DNA of 9,520 nucleotides from Planctomycetota bacterium (GTDB taxonomy: Bacteria; Planctomycetota; SKW154): positions 1 to 9,520 of the forward strand of contig JAOAAR010000013.1 in the NCBI GenBank assembly GCA_026418755.1, written 5' to 3'. How positions within the stretch are numbered: the stretch's first letter is position 1; each line of letters opens with the position of its first letter. Below are positions 1 to 6,126 of the stretch, piece after piece. The notes beneath the pieces were generated by a model that saw nothing but the letters and a program-made list of their open reading frames with translations, had not been told where the DNA came from and did not search any database. The position numbers and the translations under genes are program-made.

Positions 1-131
1 GTGACCAGATACAAGAGATAAAGCCAGAGGGGATAAAAGCCATAAGTGGGGCAACAATCACTACGAACGCAGTGATTGAGGCTGTCAAAAGGTCTCACGA
101 ACTACTGCGGAAAATTCTGAAAAAGGAGTAA
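1..131 (+). CDS. rnfG: RnfG/NqrC-like FMN-binding protein, C-terminal fragment
   Basis: The window opens inside this gene; codons are in phase from base 3 and end at TAA 129-131, giving the last 42 residues. Residues 14-20 of the fragment read ISGATIT, which matches the S(T)GAT motif of the FMN-binding domain of RnfG and NqrC. In that family the motif's threonine (T18 here) carries FMN through a phosphoester bond installed by the flavin transferase ApbE. The remaining tail is a short charged helix, as is usual at the end of RnfG. Rnf complexes sit in the inner membrane and couple ferredoxin:NAD electron transfer to ion transport. Other rnf genes would lie upstream, outside the window; the next gene downstream is ald, not rnfE. 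A stand-alone FMN-binding-domain protein is the alternative. The motif is clear; the exact subunit name is inferred. Confidence 0.7.
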   Translation, partial: DQIQEIKPEGIKAISGATITTNAVIEAVKRSHELLRKILKKE

Positions 132-164
132 CCGTTTATAACAACTGTATTAGGAGGGTTTTAA

Positions 165-1283
165 ATGAAAGTCGGAGTTCCGAAAGAGATTAAGAACAAT
201 GAGTATCGGGTCGGTATGACTCCTTCGGGGGTTGAGATGATGACATCTGCAGGTCATCAGGTTTTTGTCCAGAAAGGCGCGGGAGAAGGCTCCCATATAC
301 CTGACTCCGATTTTGTCAAAGCAGGAGCAGAGATTCTGCCTGATGCGAAAGCGGTCTTCGAGGCAGCCGATATGATTGTAAAAGTCAAAGAGCCGCTTGA
401 GCCAGAGTTCGCTCTTTTCAAGAAAGGACAGATTCTTTTCACATACCTTCATCTTGCCGGTGATGAGAATCTGACAAAACGACTGCTTAATCTAAACAAA
501 ATCATCGGAATCGCTTATGAGACGATGGAAGCGCCTGATGGCTCTCTTCCTCTTCTGACTCCTATGAGCGAAGTGGCAGGAAGACTGTCAATCATCGAAG
601 GTGCGAAATACCTCCAGCGCACATTCGGAGGGCGGGGGATTTTCTTGGGTGGCGTTCCTGGTGTACTCCCTGCAAAAGTTGTAATCTTCGGCGCAGGAAT
701 CGTTGGCAAACACGCCGCGCAGATGGCGGTGGGCTTAGGTGCGGATGTCACGCTCCTTACTCGAAATGTTGACAGACTTCGCGACCTGGAAGAGAAAATC
801 CACGGCAGATTTAAAACTATGAAAATGACTCCCTGGAATATAAGAAAAGTGCTCCCAGAAGCAGACCTTGTCGTGACAGCAGCATTAGTCACAGGCGGGA
901 AGGCTCCTTGGCTTATCAGGCGGGAGGACCTTAAAACTATGAAAAAGGGTGCGGTCATTGTGGATGTCTCAATTGACCAAGGAGGCTGTTGTGAAACTTC
1001 GCGCCCGACCAGCCATTCAGACCCTATATATGAGGTGGATGGTATTATTCACTACTGCGTTGCTAATATGCCAGGTTGCGTCCCGCTCACTTCCACTTAT
1101 GCGCTTACTAACGAGACAATAACATACGCCCTCGAGATAGCGAATAAAGGCTGGAAGCAAGCCTGTCTTGACAACCGCACCATAAGAACAGGATTGAACC
1201 TTGTTATGAATAAACTCACATATAAACCTGTCGCAGACGCCTTTGGGTTGGAATACACTCCTCCTGAGAAGGTTTTGAAGTAA
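165..1283 (+). CDS. ald: Alanine dehydrogenase
   Basis: This enzyme catalyses L-alanine + NAD+ + H2O to pyruvate + NH4+ + NADH in the cytoplasm, reversibly. The 372-residue length is normal for the family. The N-terminus MKVGVPKEIK is typical. Conserved residues fall at expected positions: R15 (NEYRVG), K75 (KVKEP) and H96 (YLHLA) for pyruvate binding and catalysis, the Rossmann loop GAGIVG at 176-181, and the catalytic Asp near 271 (SIDQGG), followed by the family-typical stretches HYCVANMPG and TYALTNETI. The ATG at 165 follows TAGGAGGG (150-157) with good spacing. It lies 33 bp after the RnfG-like gene on the same strand, so co-transcription is plausible; the only promoter-like match in the gap (TATAAC at 137-142) lacks a good -35. 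No terminator is visible after it. No key residue is missing. Confidence 0.97.
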   Translation: MKVGVPKEIKNNEYRVGMTPSGVEMMTSAGHQVFVQKGAGEGSHIPDSDFVKAGAEILPDAKAVFEAADMIVKVKEPLEPEFALFKKGQILFTYLHLAGDENLTKRLLNLNKIIGIAYETMEAPDGSLPLLTPMSEVAGRLSIIEGAKYLQRTFGGRGIFLGGVPGVLPAKVVIFGAGIVGKHAAQMAVGLGADVTLLTRNVDRLRDLEEKIHGRFKTMKMTPWNIRKVLPEADLVVTAALVTGGKAPWLIRREDLKTMKKGAVIVDVSIDQGGCCETSRPTSHSDPIYEVDGIIHYCVANMPGCVPLTSTYALTNETITYALEIANKGWKQACLDNRTIRTGLNLVMNKLTYKPVADAFGLEYTPPEKVLK

Positions 1284-1301
1284 AAAATTTTGAAATAAGA
1301 A

Positions 1302-1330
1302 TTGAAAAAAGCCTGATTTGGATGTATGCT
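1302..1330 (+). promoter_or_regulatory. Possible sigma70-type promoter for the ATPase-fold gene
   Basis: TTGAAA at 1302-1307 and TATGCT at 1325-1330 are separated by 17 bp, in the 97-bp gap between ald and the next gene. Transcription would begin near 1337 and give a leader of about 47 nt. The -10 match is only fair and ald has no visible terminator, so read-through from ald is an alternative. Confidence 0.35.
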
Positions 1331-1383
1331 TTTTCTTTACAGGAGTATATTGAATTGGAGGTGACAAAGGGAAAGGTGGTGTG

Positions 1384-1818
1384 ATGCTCAAACATACTAT
1401 ACACGAAGAGATAACAGTGAGGCGTTCGCCGGAAGAGATGGACGAGTTGCGTAGATTCGCCCGTTCCGCATTGGAACGCTCTAAGTTAAGCGACTACGAA
1501 AGGGGGCTTCTTCTTCTGGCGTTGGACGAGGTTCTTACTGCAATCATTGAGTTTGCGAGAAAAGGGAACGGTGAGGAGAAAGTCACAATCATTTTTGATA
1601 TAAACGATGTGCGTGTCCGCATCGCAATTGAGGATTCCCAGAATCAGTTCGGCAACGATATAAACGAAGAGCAGTTTCGTCTTTTAAGCGAGAATCCTGC
1701 TCGCCGCGAGATAGATGTTCAATTTTTAGTCTCTGTAGTTGACGAGATGTCCTATAAATTTCAAAAAGGGATTGAGAACAAACTCATTCTGACGAAGTTT
1801 ATCGAAGGTGGCTCTTAA
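1384..1818 (+). CDS. Degenerate RsbW/SpoIIAB-like (HATPase fold) protein
   Basis: A protein of 144 residues. I number residues here from the GTG at 1381; ATG 1384 is the second codon and the preferred start. Size and block order resemble anti-sigma-factor kinases of the RsbW/SpoIIAB type: an N-terminal strand and helix, a helix with LALDEVLTAIIEFA (46-59) where the N-box (E..TN..) should be, strands VTIIF and VRIAIED, and a C-terminal helix-strand block VVDEMSYKF...NKLILTKF. The ATP-binding residues are lost: the Mg-binding Asn of the N-box is Ala54, the G1 box DxGxG reads DSQNQ (85-89), and no glycine-rich G2 box precedes the last helix. It is therefore probably a non-catalytic binding protein. 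Two SD-like sequences precede it, GGAGGTGA (1357-1364) and AAAGGTGG (1372-1379); the second fits ATG 1384 best. Its partner is not recognised. The 3' end converges on the zinc-ribbon gene with a 26-bp gap. Confidence 0.8.
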   Translation: MLKHTIHEEITVRRSPEEMDELRRFARSALERSKLSDYERGLLLLALDEVLTAIIEFARKGNGEEKVTIIFDINDVRVRIAIEDSQNQFGNDINEEQFRLLSENPARREIDVQFLVSVVDEMSYKFQKGIENKLILTKFIEGGS

Positions 1819-1844
1819 TTATTTGCAATTCTTTTCCCTTACTC

Positions 1845-2735
1845 TTAGGAACCCGTCTTCTTCTCCTCCGCGGGTGGAGTCGTCTGTTTTTTCTTCTCTT
1901 CTTCTTTCTTCTCTTCAGGTCTCTTCTGTTCTTCAGGCGGTTCCTCTTTCTCTTTTTTGCCTGTAAGCCTTGTCAGACGCTCAATACCTTCTCTGAGTGT
2001 TTTTGTAGGATTGCTCAATTGCGACTTGACACTTTCCCCGCTTTCTGTGTTCACTATAAGAGCAAACACAGCGGGTAACAACAACAGAACCGCTGCAATC
2101 ACTATCAGAACCTTATTCTCCTTTGCTGATGGCAAGCCAGACGCTATTTTTCTATATTGGTCCAGTTTTGACGGTCGCTGTACTTTCAAACGCGGCGCTT
2201 GCGCTTCTTTTCTTTCTTCCCGAGGAGCCTGGGACGCTGCCCCCGTCTCACCCATCTCCCCTCCCGTTTTCGGAGCATAATCGGTCTCTTCTCCCCTACC
2301 TGCTCCCATATCCAGCATCTTGTCCAGTTCTTCTTTTCCAAAAGGTACTTCTTGAGGTGTTGATGGAGGTTGTATCGCTGCTTTGTGGCGACCTGAACCA
2401 GGGAGTTTTCCTGCCGCAGGCGCCGGATGGGCAGGCGTGACAACCCCTCCAGGCTCTATATACATCTGAGTCTTGCATTGCGGACAAGTGAGCGAAGATT
2501 TTTTGCTCACAGGTGCAACCGATAGCAGGGCACCGCAACCCAAACATCTGAACTTTATCTTCTCCGGTGGCGTTCCAGGTACACTATCTGTCAGTGGCGC
2601 ATCCACCACATCCTTCATTCCACTCCCTCCGTACTGCAAACGCCCCACACACTTAGGACAGTAAAACTTTCCGCTTACTACCTGTGCTTCTGGAGTCAGC
2701 GCCCCACACAACTCACAATACCTCGGCTCTCCCAT
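1845..2735 (-). CDS. Double zinc-ribbon protein with one transmembrane helix
   Basis: A 296-residue protein of unknown function. Two zinc-ribbon modules sit at the N-terminus: CELC (7-10) paired with CPKC (26-29), and CLGC (64-67) paired with CPQC (84-87). A low-complexity linker rich in Pro, Gly and Glu covers about 95-190. A single hydrophobic helix spans about 209-228 (VLIVIAAVLLLLPAVFALIV), preceded by Lys residues that favour a cytoplasmic N-terminus. The last 40 residues are nearly all Lys, Glu, Pro and Gln, probably disordered and outside the membrane. The start lies 6 bp after the stop of the membrane protein at 2742, with only a weak SD (GGGGT in the end of that gene), so translational coupling is likely. 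The ribbons resemble those of regulatory or scaffold proteins that bind zinc; nothing indicates an enzyme. I do not recognise the family. Confidence 0.85.
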   Translation of the reverse strand: MGEPRYCELCGALTPEAQVVSGKFYCPKCVGRLQYGGSGMKDVVDAPLTDSVPGTPPEKIKFRCLGCGALLSVAPVSKKSSLTCPQCKTQMYIEPGGVVTPAHPAPAAGKLPGSGRHKAAIQPPSTPQEVPFGKEELDKMLDMGAGRGEETDYAPKTGGEMGETGAASQAPREERKEAQAPRLKVQRPSKLDQYRKIASGLPSAKENKVLIVIAAVLLLLPAVFALIVNTESGESVKSQLSNPTKTLREGIERLTRLTGKKEKEEPPEEQKRPEEKKEEEKKKQTTPPAEEKKTGS

Positions 2736-2741
2736 CAGAAT

Positions 2742-3176
2742 CTACCCCAAAAATGCAAACCAGAAACCACCCATCCCGGCAGCAATGAGAATTATTGCCG
2801 GAATCGCCAACTTCCACATCTTCCCAGACTTCATTGTGAAGAAGAGAATCACAACTATCAGTGCTGATACCGCCTCCGCTCCTACTAATGCGAACACTTG
2901 CTCATCTACCCGTTCAGGATGTGTCACCGCATAAACAATAGAGAACACAAATACAAGACCGCATCCAAGCATCAACAACTCGTAACGCCAGGGTTGTGAT
3001 AACGGTTTCGAGGGAACTGATGCAGCAATTGAGAAAAACAAAAACGCTAACGCAAGGCTGATGAGTGGAAGTGCCCCAGGACCCAGCATCTGCCACCAGT
3101 TGCTTCCCAACTTTCCCCCTTCCGCACCTGCGAGGAAGGCAAACACCACACCAAGCAACGCAAACACCACCGCCAT
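2742..3176 (-). CDS. Five-helix integral membrane protein, unknown function
   Basis: A 144-residue hydrophobic protein with predicted membrane segments at about 1-17, 33-52, 67-84, 93-114 and 121-142. Short polar loops lie between them, including SKPLSQPWRYE (56-66) and a loop with HPERVDEQ (86-93). No catalytic or transport motif is recognisable. The ATG at 3176 follows a strong SD, GGGGAGG (3184-3190), with 7-bp spacing, and a promoter-like pair lies just upstream. It is the first gene of a tight pair with the zinc-ribbon protein, separated by 6 bp, which suggests the two act together at the inner membrane. murA lies 98 bp upstream on the same strand. Confidence 0.85.
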   Translation of the reverse strand: MAVVFALLGVVFAFLAGAEGGKLGSNWWQMLGPGALPLISLALAFLFFSIAASVPSKPLSQPWRYELLMLGCGLVFVFSIVYAVTHPERVDEQVFALVGAEAVSALIVVILFFTMKSGKMWKLAIPAIILIAAGMGGFWFAFLG

Positions 3177-3204
3177 TATTTAACCTCCCCACGCCTCATA
3201 CAAA

Positions 3205-3233
3205 AGTTTAATCCATAAAACCACTTCTTTCAA
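3205..3233 (-). promoter_or_regulatory. Sigma70-type promoter for the membrane/zinc-ribbon gene pair
   Basis: On the minus strand TTGAAA (3233-3228) and TAAACT (3210-3205) are separated by exactly 17 bp, in the 98-bp gap after murA. Transcription would start near 3198 and give a leader of about 22 nt that includes the SD. The -35 lies inside the left arm (3227-3234) of an 8-bp inverted repeat whose other arm is 3267-3274. Confidence 0.55.
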
Positions 3234-3274
3234 CATATTTTTCACACTATTGCGATGAGCAGCAGGGTTGAAAG

Positions 3275-4585
3275 TTATGCAACATCAGTGAGTCTTTTCT
3301 GCAAGGTTTCATAAGAAGTTGCGGCACCGATGCGCTTAATAGATGCACCCAGCGAGTTAAACTTCTCCTCGATTCTCTCATAGCCACGGTCAATGTGTTC
3401 AATGTTGCTGATGGTTGTGACTCCTTCGGATGCCAGAGCAGCAAGAACAAGCGCAGCAGAGGCGCGTAAATCGGTCGCCGAAACAGGGGCACCGCAGAGT
3501 TTCTTGACCCCCGTAACTTTCGCAGATGCTCCCTGTTTGGTAATATTCGCCCCCATCCTGTTCAACTCTGCTATATGGGCAAACCTCTCCGGAAATCCCC
3601 CTTCTGTTATGATAGAGACCCCATCAGCAAGGGAAAGAAATGCCATCATTTGAGCCTGTAAATCTGTCGGGAAGCCAGGATAAGGGGCGGTCGTGATTGT
3701 GACAGGCTTGATAGGAACAGAACGGGGAAGAACCGTTAGAGTGTCAGGCTCTTTTTCAAATGCGATTCCTGAAATCTCCATCTTCTCTATGAGAGAAGAG
3801 AGGTGGTGTAAGAGAGCGCCTTTTACAGTGATTTTCGAGTTTGTAAGCGCACCCGCTAACAGGAAAGTACCTGCTTCAATTCTGTCTGGAATGACTCTGT
3901 AAGATGAGGAGTGAAGTCTTCTGACCCCCTCGATTTCAATGGTAGATGTGCCAGCACCTGATATTTTTGCACCACAAGAGTTGAGAAAAATGGCAAGGTC
4001 TTGAATTTCCGGTTCCCGAGCCGCACTACAGATTACAGTGGTGCCTTCTGCAAGCGTGGCAGCCATCATAACATTGGCAGTGGCAAGAACAGATGAGCCA
4101 AAAGCACCTTCAAGTTCCATCCTTGCTCCCTTAAGTCTTTTGCTGCGCGCCTCGATATAGCCTTGCTTAATCTCAATCTCAGCCCCCAAAGCAGCAAGCC
4201 CTTTAAGATGAAGGTCAACCGGTCGATTTCCAATTGCACAGCCGCCTGGAAGCGCTACTTTCGCTCTCCCTCGTGCGGCAAGAAGCGGACCGAGAACGCA
4301 AATTGACGCCCGCATCCTCGAGACCAACTCATAAGGCGCTTCAAAAGGAGTTGAGTCTTTTACCGAAAGAGTGACCTTGCCGCCTTCACGAACCACCGAA
4401 CAACCCAGAAGCGATAGAAGATTGCACATAAGAGTAGTGTCGCTTAAAACAGGAACGGAATGAACAGTACAAGGCTCTCCGACAAGAAGCGTAGCAGCAA
4501 GGATTGGCAATGAAGCGTTCTTGGAACCCGAAACATAAACAGTTCCGCTTAACCTCTTACCCCCTTCTATCTGCAAGGACTCCAT
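3275..4585 (-). CDS. murA: UDP-N-acetylglucosamine 1-carboxyvinyltransferase
   Basis: MurA transfers enolpyruvate from phosphoenolpyruvate to UDP-GlcNAc, the first committed step of peptidoglycan synthesis, in the cytoplasm. The 436-residue length is in the usual range of about 420-440. Landmarks fall in order: K22-N23 in VSGSKNA, R92 in SRMRAS, the catalytic loop PGGCAIGNRP with C116 (the cysteine that fosfomycin alkylates in this family), PGFPTDLQAQ carrying the conserved Asp, and the C-terminal HIDRGYERIEEKF with the conserved Arg. Cysteine at the catalytic position predicts fosfomycin sensitivity, whereas Asp would predict resistance. The ATG at 4585 follows AAGGGGT with about 6-bp spacing. 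It is divergent from the MFS gene, with a 73-bp gap. No terminator is evident downstream. Confidence 0.98.
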   Translation of the reverse strand: MESLQIEGGKRLSGTVYVSGSKNASLPILAATLLVGEPCTVHSVPVLSDTTLMCNLLSLLGCSVVREGGKVTLSVKDSTPFEAPYELVSRMRASICVLGPLLAARGRAKVALPGGCAIGNRPVDLHLKGLAALGAEIEIKQGYIEARSKRLKGARMELEGAFGSSVLATANVMMAATLAEGTTVICSAAREPEIQDLAIFLNSCGAKISGAGTSTIEIEGVRRLHSSSYRVIPDRIEAGTFLLAGALTNSKITVKGALLHHLSSLIEKMEISGIAFEKEPDTLTVLPRSVPIKPVTITTAPYPGFPTDLQAQMMAFLSLADGVSIITEGGFPERFAHIAELNRMGANITKQGASAKVTGVKKLCGAPVSATDLRASAALVLAALASEGVTTISNIEHIDRGYERIEEKFNSLGASIKRIGAATSYETLQKRLTDVA

Positions 4586-4658
4586 ACCTTACCCCTTTTT
4601 TCTGGAAACTACCACAATACCGCTTATATTCTTATACCAAAAGGGTGGAAGAAAAAAA
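4586..4658. promoter_or_regulatory. Divergent murA / MFS promoter region
   Basis: This 73-bp gap must hold control signals for both genes. On the minus strand, TGGTATAAG (4639-4631) is an extended -10 element that could serve murA, giving a start near 4624; it has no good -35. A second TATAAG-like copy lies next to it. On the plus strand TATATT (4625-4630) is a possible -10 for the MFS gene, also without a clear -35. The two -10 candidates nearly overlap, so the promoters may compete. The plus-strand SD AAGGGTGG (4641-4648) is also here. Confidence 0.35.
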
Positions 4659-5939
4659 GTGGAAGAAGAGGTTACATCAGCCCAGCACAAGAGGAATCTT
4701 TTTTTCTTCACTATGGTGGAGATGTTCTGGGGGATAGGATTAGGGTTTGTGCATACGCAAGCAATAGCCCCTGCCTTCCTGGACGACTTGGGCGCCACCG
4801 CAGCATTCATCGGGCTCGTCGCTGCGGTATTCGCCGGTGGAAGTCTCACTGCACAGTTCTTCTCCGGTTTTATCGCTGAAAGATTAAAAAGACGCAAACC
4901 CATTGTCCTCTTACTCCACTTCCTTCTACCTCTCACTTGGCTTTTCGTCTTCTCCTCCATATATTATTTCGTCACTCTTGACACAAACTATCATATCGGA
5001 AGATACAGCCTCTTGATTTCTGCTACTATTTACTCGCTACTTCTGGGAACGCTGCTACCCATTTACTTTGCTTTCGTCTCGGCACTGGTGAAAAAAGAAC
5101 ACAGAGCAGAAGCGTTCGGTCTCATATTCGCTGCCCAATGCATTGCAGGCGCCCTCACCATCTACTTCGTCGGCGGAATAACAAAACAGTGGCAGTTCCC
5201 TCAAAACTACGCCATGCTCTACCTTTTTGCTTCTCTTGTGATAATAGGGGGCAATCTGTTTCTCCTCGGAACGCGGGAAAAAATCCAAATTAAAGAGATT
5301 TCCTTGAAGCGTAACTTGAAACAATATCTGAAGTCACAAATCAGACTTCTGTTCGTAAATAAACCATTCCAAAAATACATATATGCGCGCCTCTTCCTTT
5401 GCGTAAATCAAGTAATCCTCTCTTTCCTGGTTAAGTTCGCCAAAGAGAAGTTCGAAATAGGAGGAACTGAATGGGCAAGACTCTTTGCATTCTATTTTCT
5501 ACTTGGACAGGCAGCAGGCAATCTACTCTTCGGTAAAATAGCAGATAAACTGGGGTACAAATCGGCAGCCGTCGTTGGGAGTTTTCTTGTCGCACCTACT
5601 CTAATAGTCGCACTTTATTCGCCAACGCCACAAACCTTTATGTTGTCTCAAATACTCGCTGGTATGTCAGTCGCTTCAATGTGGGTAACCCATATGAACA
5701 TAACAATAGCATACGCCCCTACCAATGAGAGAGCCCATTATATCGGGCTAAGCGCAGTGTTGAGCGCAATTCCGACAGGCATCGGCTCCATCGCTGCTGG
5801 ATGGGTAATGGATGCACTGGGGTTCGAGGTTCTGTCAGCAGCGGTACTCGTTGTAGGAGGAATCGGCACCGCATTCCTCGTATTCGCAGTTAAACTGCCC
5901 AAGCCAGAAGAAGCAAAAAGGATTCCTCCTGTCCGTTAA
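4659..5939 (+). CDS. Major facilitator superfamily transporter
   Basis: A 426-residue inner-membrane carrier with about 12 hydrophobic segments, normal for the superfamily. The first segment begins near residue 14. The loop between helices 2 and 3 carries a motif-A-like sequence, GFIAERLKRRK (70-80), with Glu in place of the usual Asp; the equivalent loop in the second half reads GKIADKLGYK (292-301). This supports two six-helix halves. Two segments in the first half, about residues 83-105 and 113-137, are rich in Leu, Phe and Tyr. The substrate cannot be predicted. The start is GTG at 4659, chosen because AAGGGTGG lies 10 bp upstream; the next in-frame Met (residue 19, 4713) has no SD and would clip the first helix. 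A weak terminator follows the stop. Its divergence from murA does not by itself imply a cell-wall substrate. Confidence 0.93.
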   Translation: MEEEVTSAQHKRNLFFFTMVEMFWGIGLGFVHTQAIAPAFLDDLGATAAFIGLVAAVFAGGSLTAQFFSGFIAERLKRRKPIVLLLHFLLPLTWLFVFSSIYYFVTLDTNYHIGRYSLLISATIYSLLLGTLLPIYFAFVSALVKKEHRAEAFGLIFAAQCIAGALTIYFVGGITKQWQFPQNYAMLYLFASLVIIGGNLFLLGTREKIQIKEISLKRNLKQYLKSQIRLLFVNKPFQKYIYARLFLCVNQVILSFLVKFAKEKFEIGGTEWARLFAFYFLLGQAAGNLLFGKIADKLGYKSAAVVGSFLVAPTLIVALYSPTPQTFMLSQILAGMSVASMWVTHMNITIAYAPTNERAHYIGLSAVLSAIPTGIGSIAAGWVMDALGFEVLSAAVLVVGGIGTAFLVFAVKLPKPEEAKRIPPVR

Positions 5940-5940
5940 A

Positions 5941-5981
5941 GGATAATAGACCCAACAGAGATGTATTATTCCAGTTTTTTT
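5941..5981 (+). terminator. Weak intrinsic terminator after the MFS gene
   Basis: GGATAATA (5941-5948) pairs with TATTATTCC (5964-5972) over 8 bp with one bulged T. The loop is 15 nt and a run of seven T follows at 5975-5981. It starts one base after the MFS stop codon. The stem is AU-rich, so efficiency may be low. Confidence 0.45.
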
Positions 5982-6072
5982 CCTTTTGACTTCTCCCTTT
6001 GGGACCAGAGAATAAAGATGCTCTGCGTACTCCTGTAATTAGAAGTGTAAAATTTTAATGGTGAGTTCCTAT

Positions 6073-6107
6073 AAAAAACTACGCCCGCCCTTTAAGAAGG
6101 GCGGGCG
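6073..6107 (-). terminator. Strong intrinsic terminator of the VWA gene
   Basis: A perfect 11-bp GC-rich stem (CGCCCGCCCTT at 6082-6092 with AAGGGCGGGCG at 6097-6107) has a 4-nt loop. On the minus strand it is followed within 3 nt by six T (6078-6073). It lies 19 bp past the VWA stop codon. The plus-strand tail (CTTCCTTTA) is poor, so it acts mainly on minus-strand transcripts, though it could back up the MFS terminator. Confidence 0.87.
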
Positions 6108-6126
6108 CTTCCTTTACCAATAGCAC

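Noticed and set aside
1863..1892. Possible plus-strand terminator for the ATPase-fold gene: CTCCTCC/GGTGGAG hairpin followed by six T
   Set aside because: The stem has a mismatch and a 3-nt loop, the T run begins 7 nt after the stem, and the sequence is coding for the Lys/Glu tail of the convergent gene.
1957..2664. Overlapping open frames on both strands across the zinc-ribbon gene
   Set aside because: They have no ribosome sites or recognisable domains and arise from the biased composition of the real gene.
5986..6016. TTGACT with AATAAA as a plus-strand promoter
   Set aside because: The spacing is 19 bp and nothing is encoded downstream on that strand.
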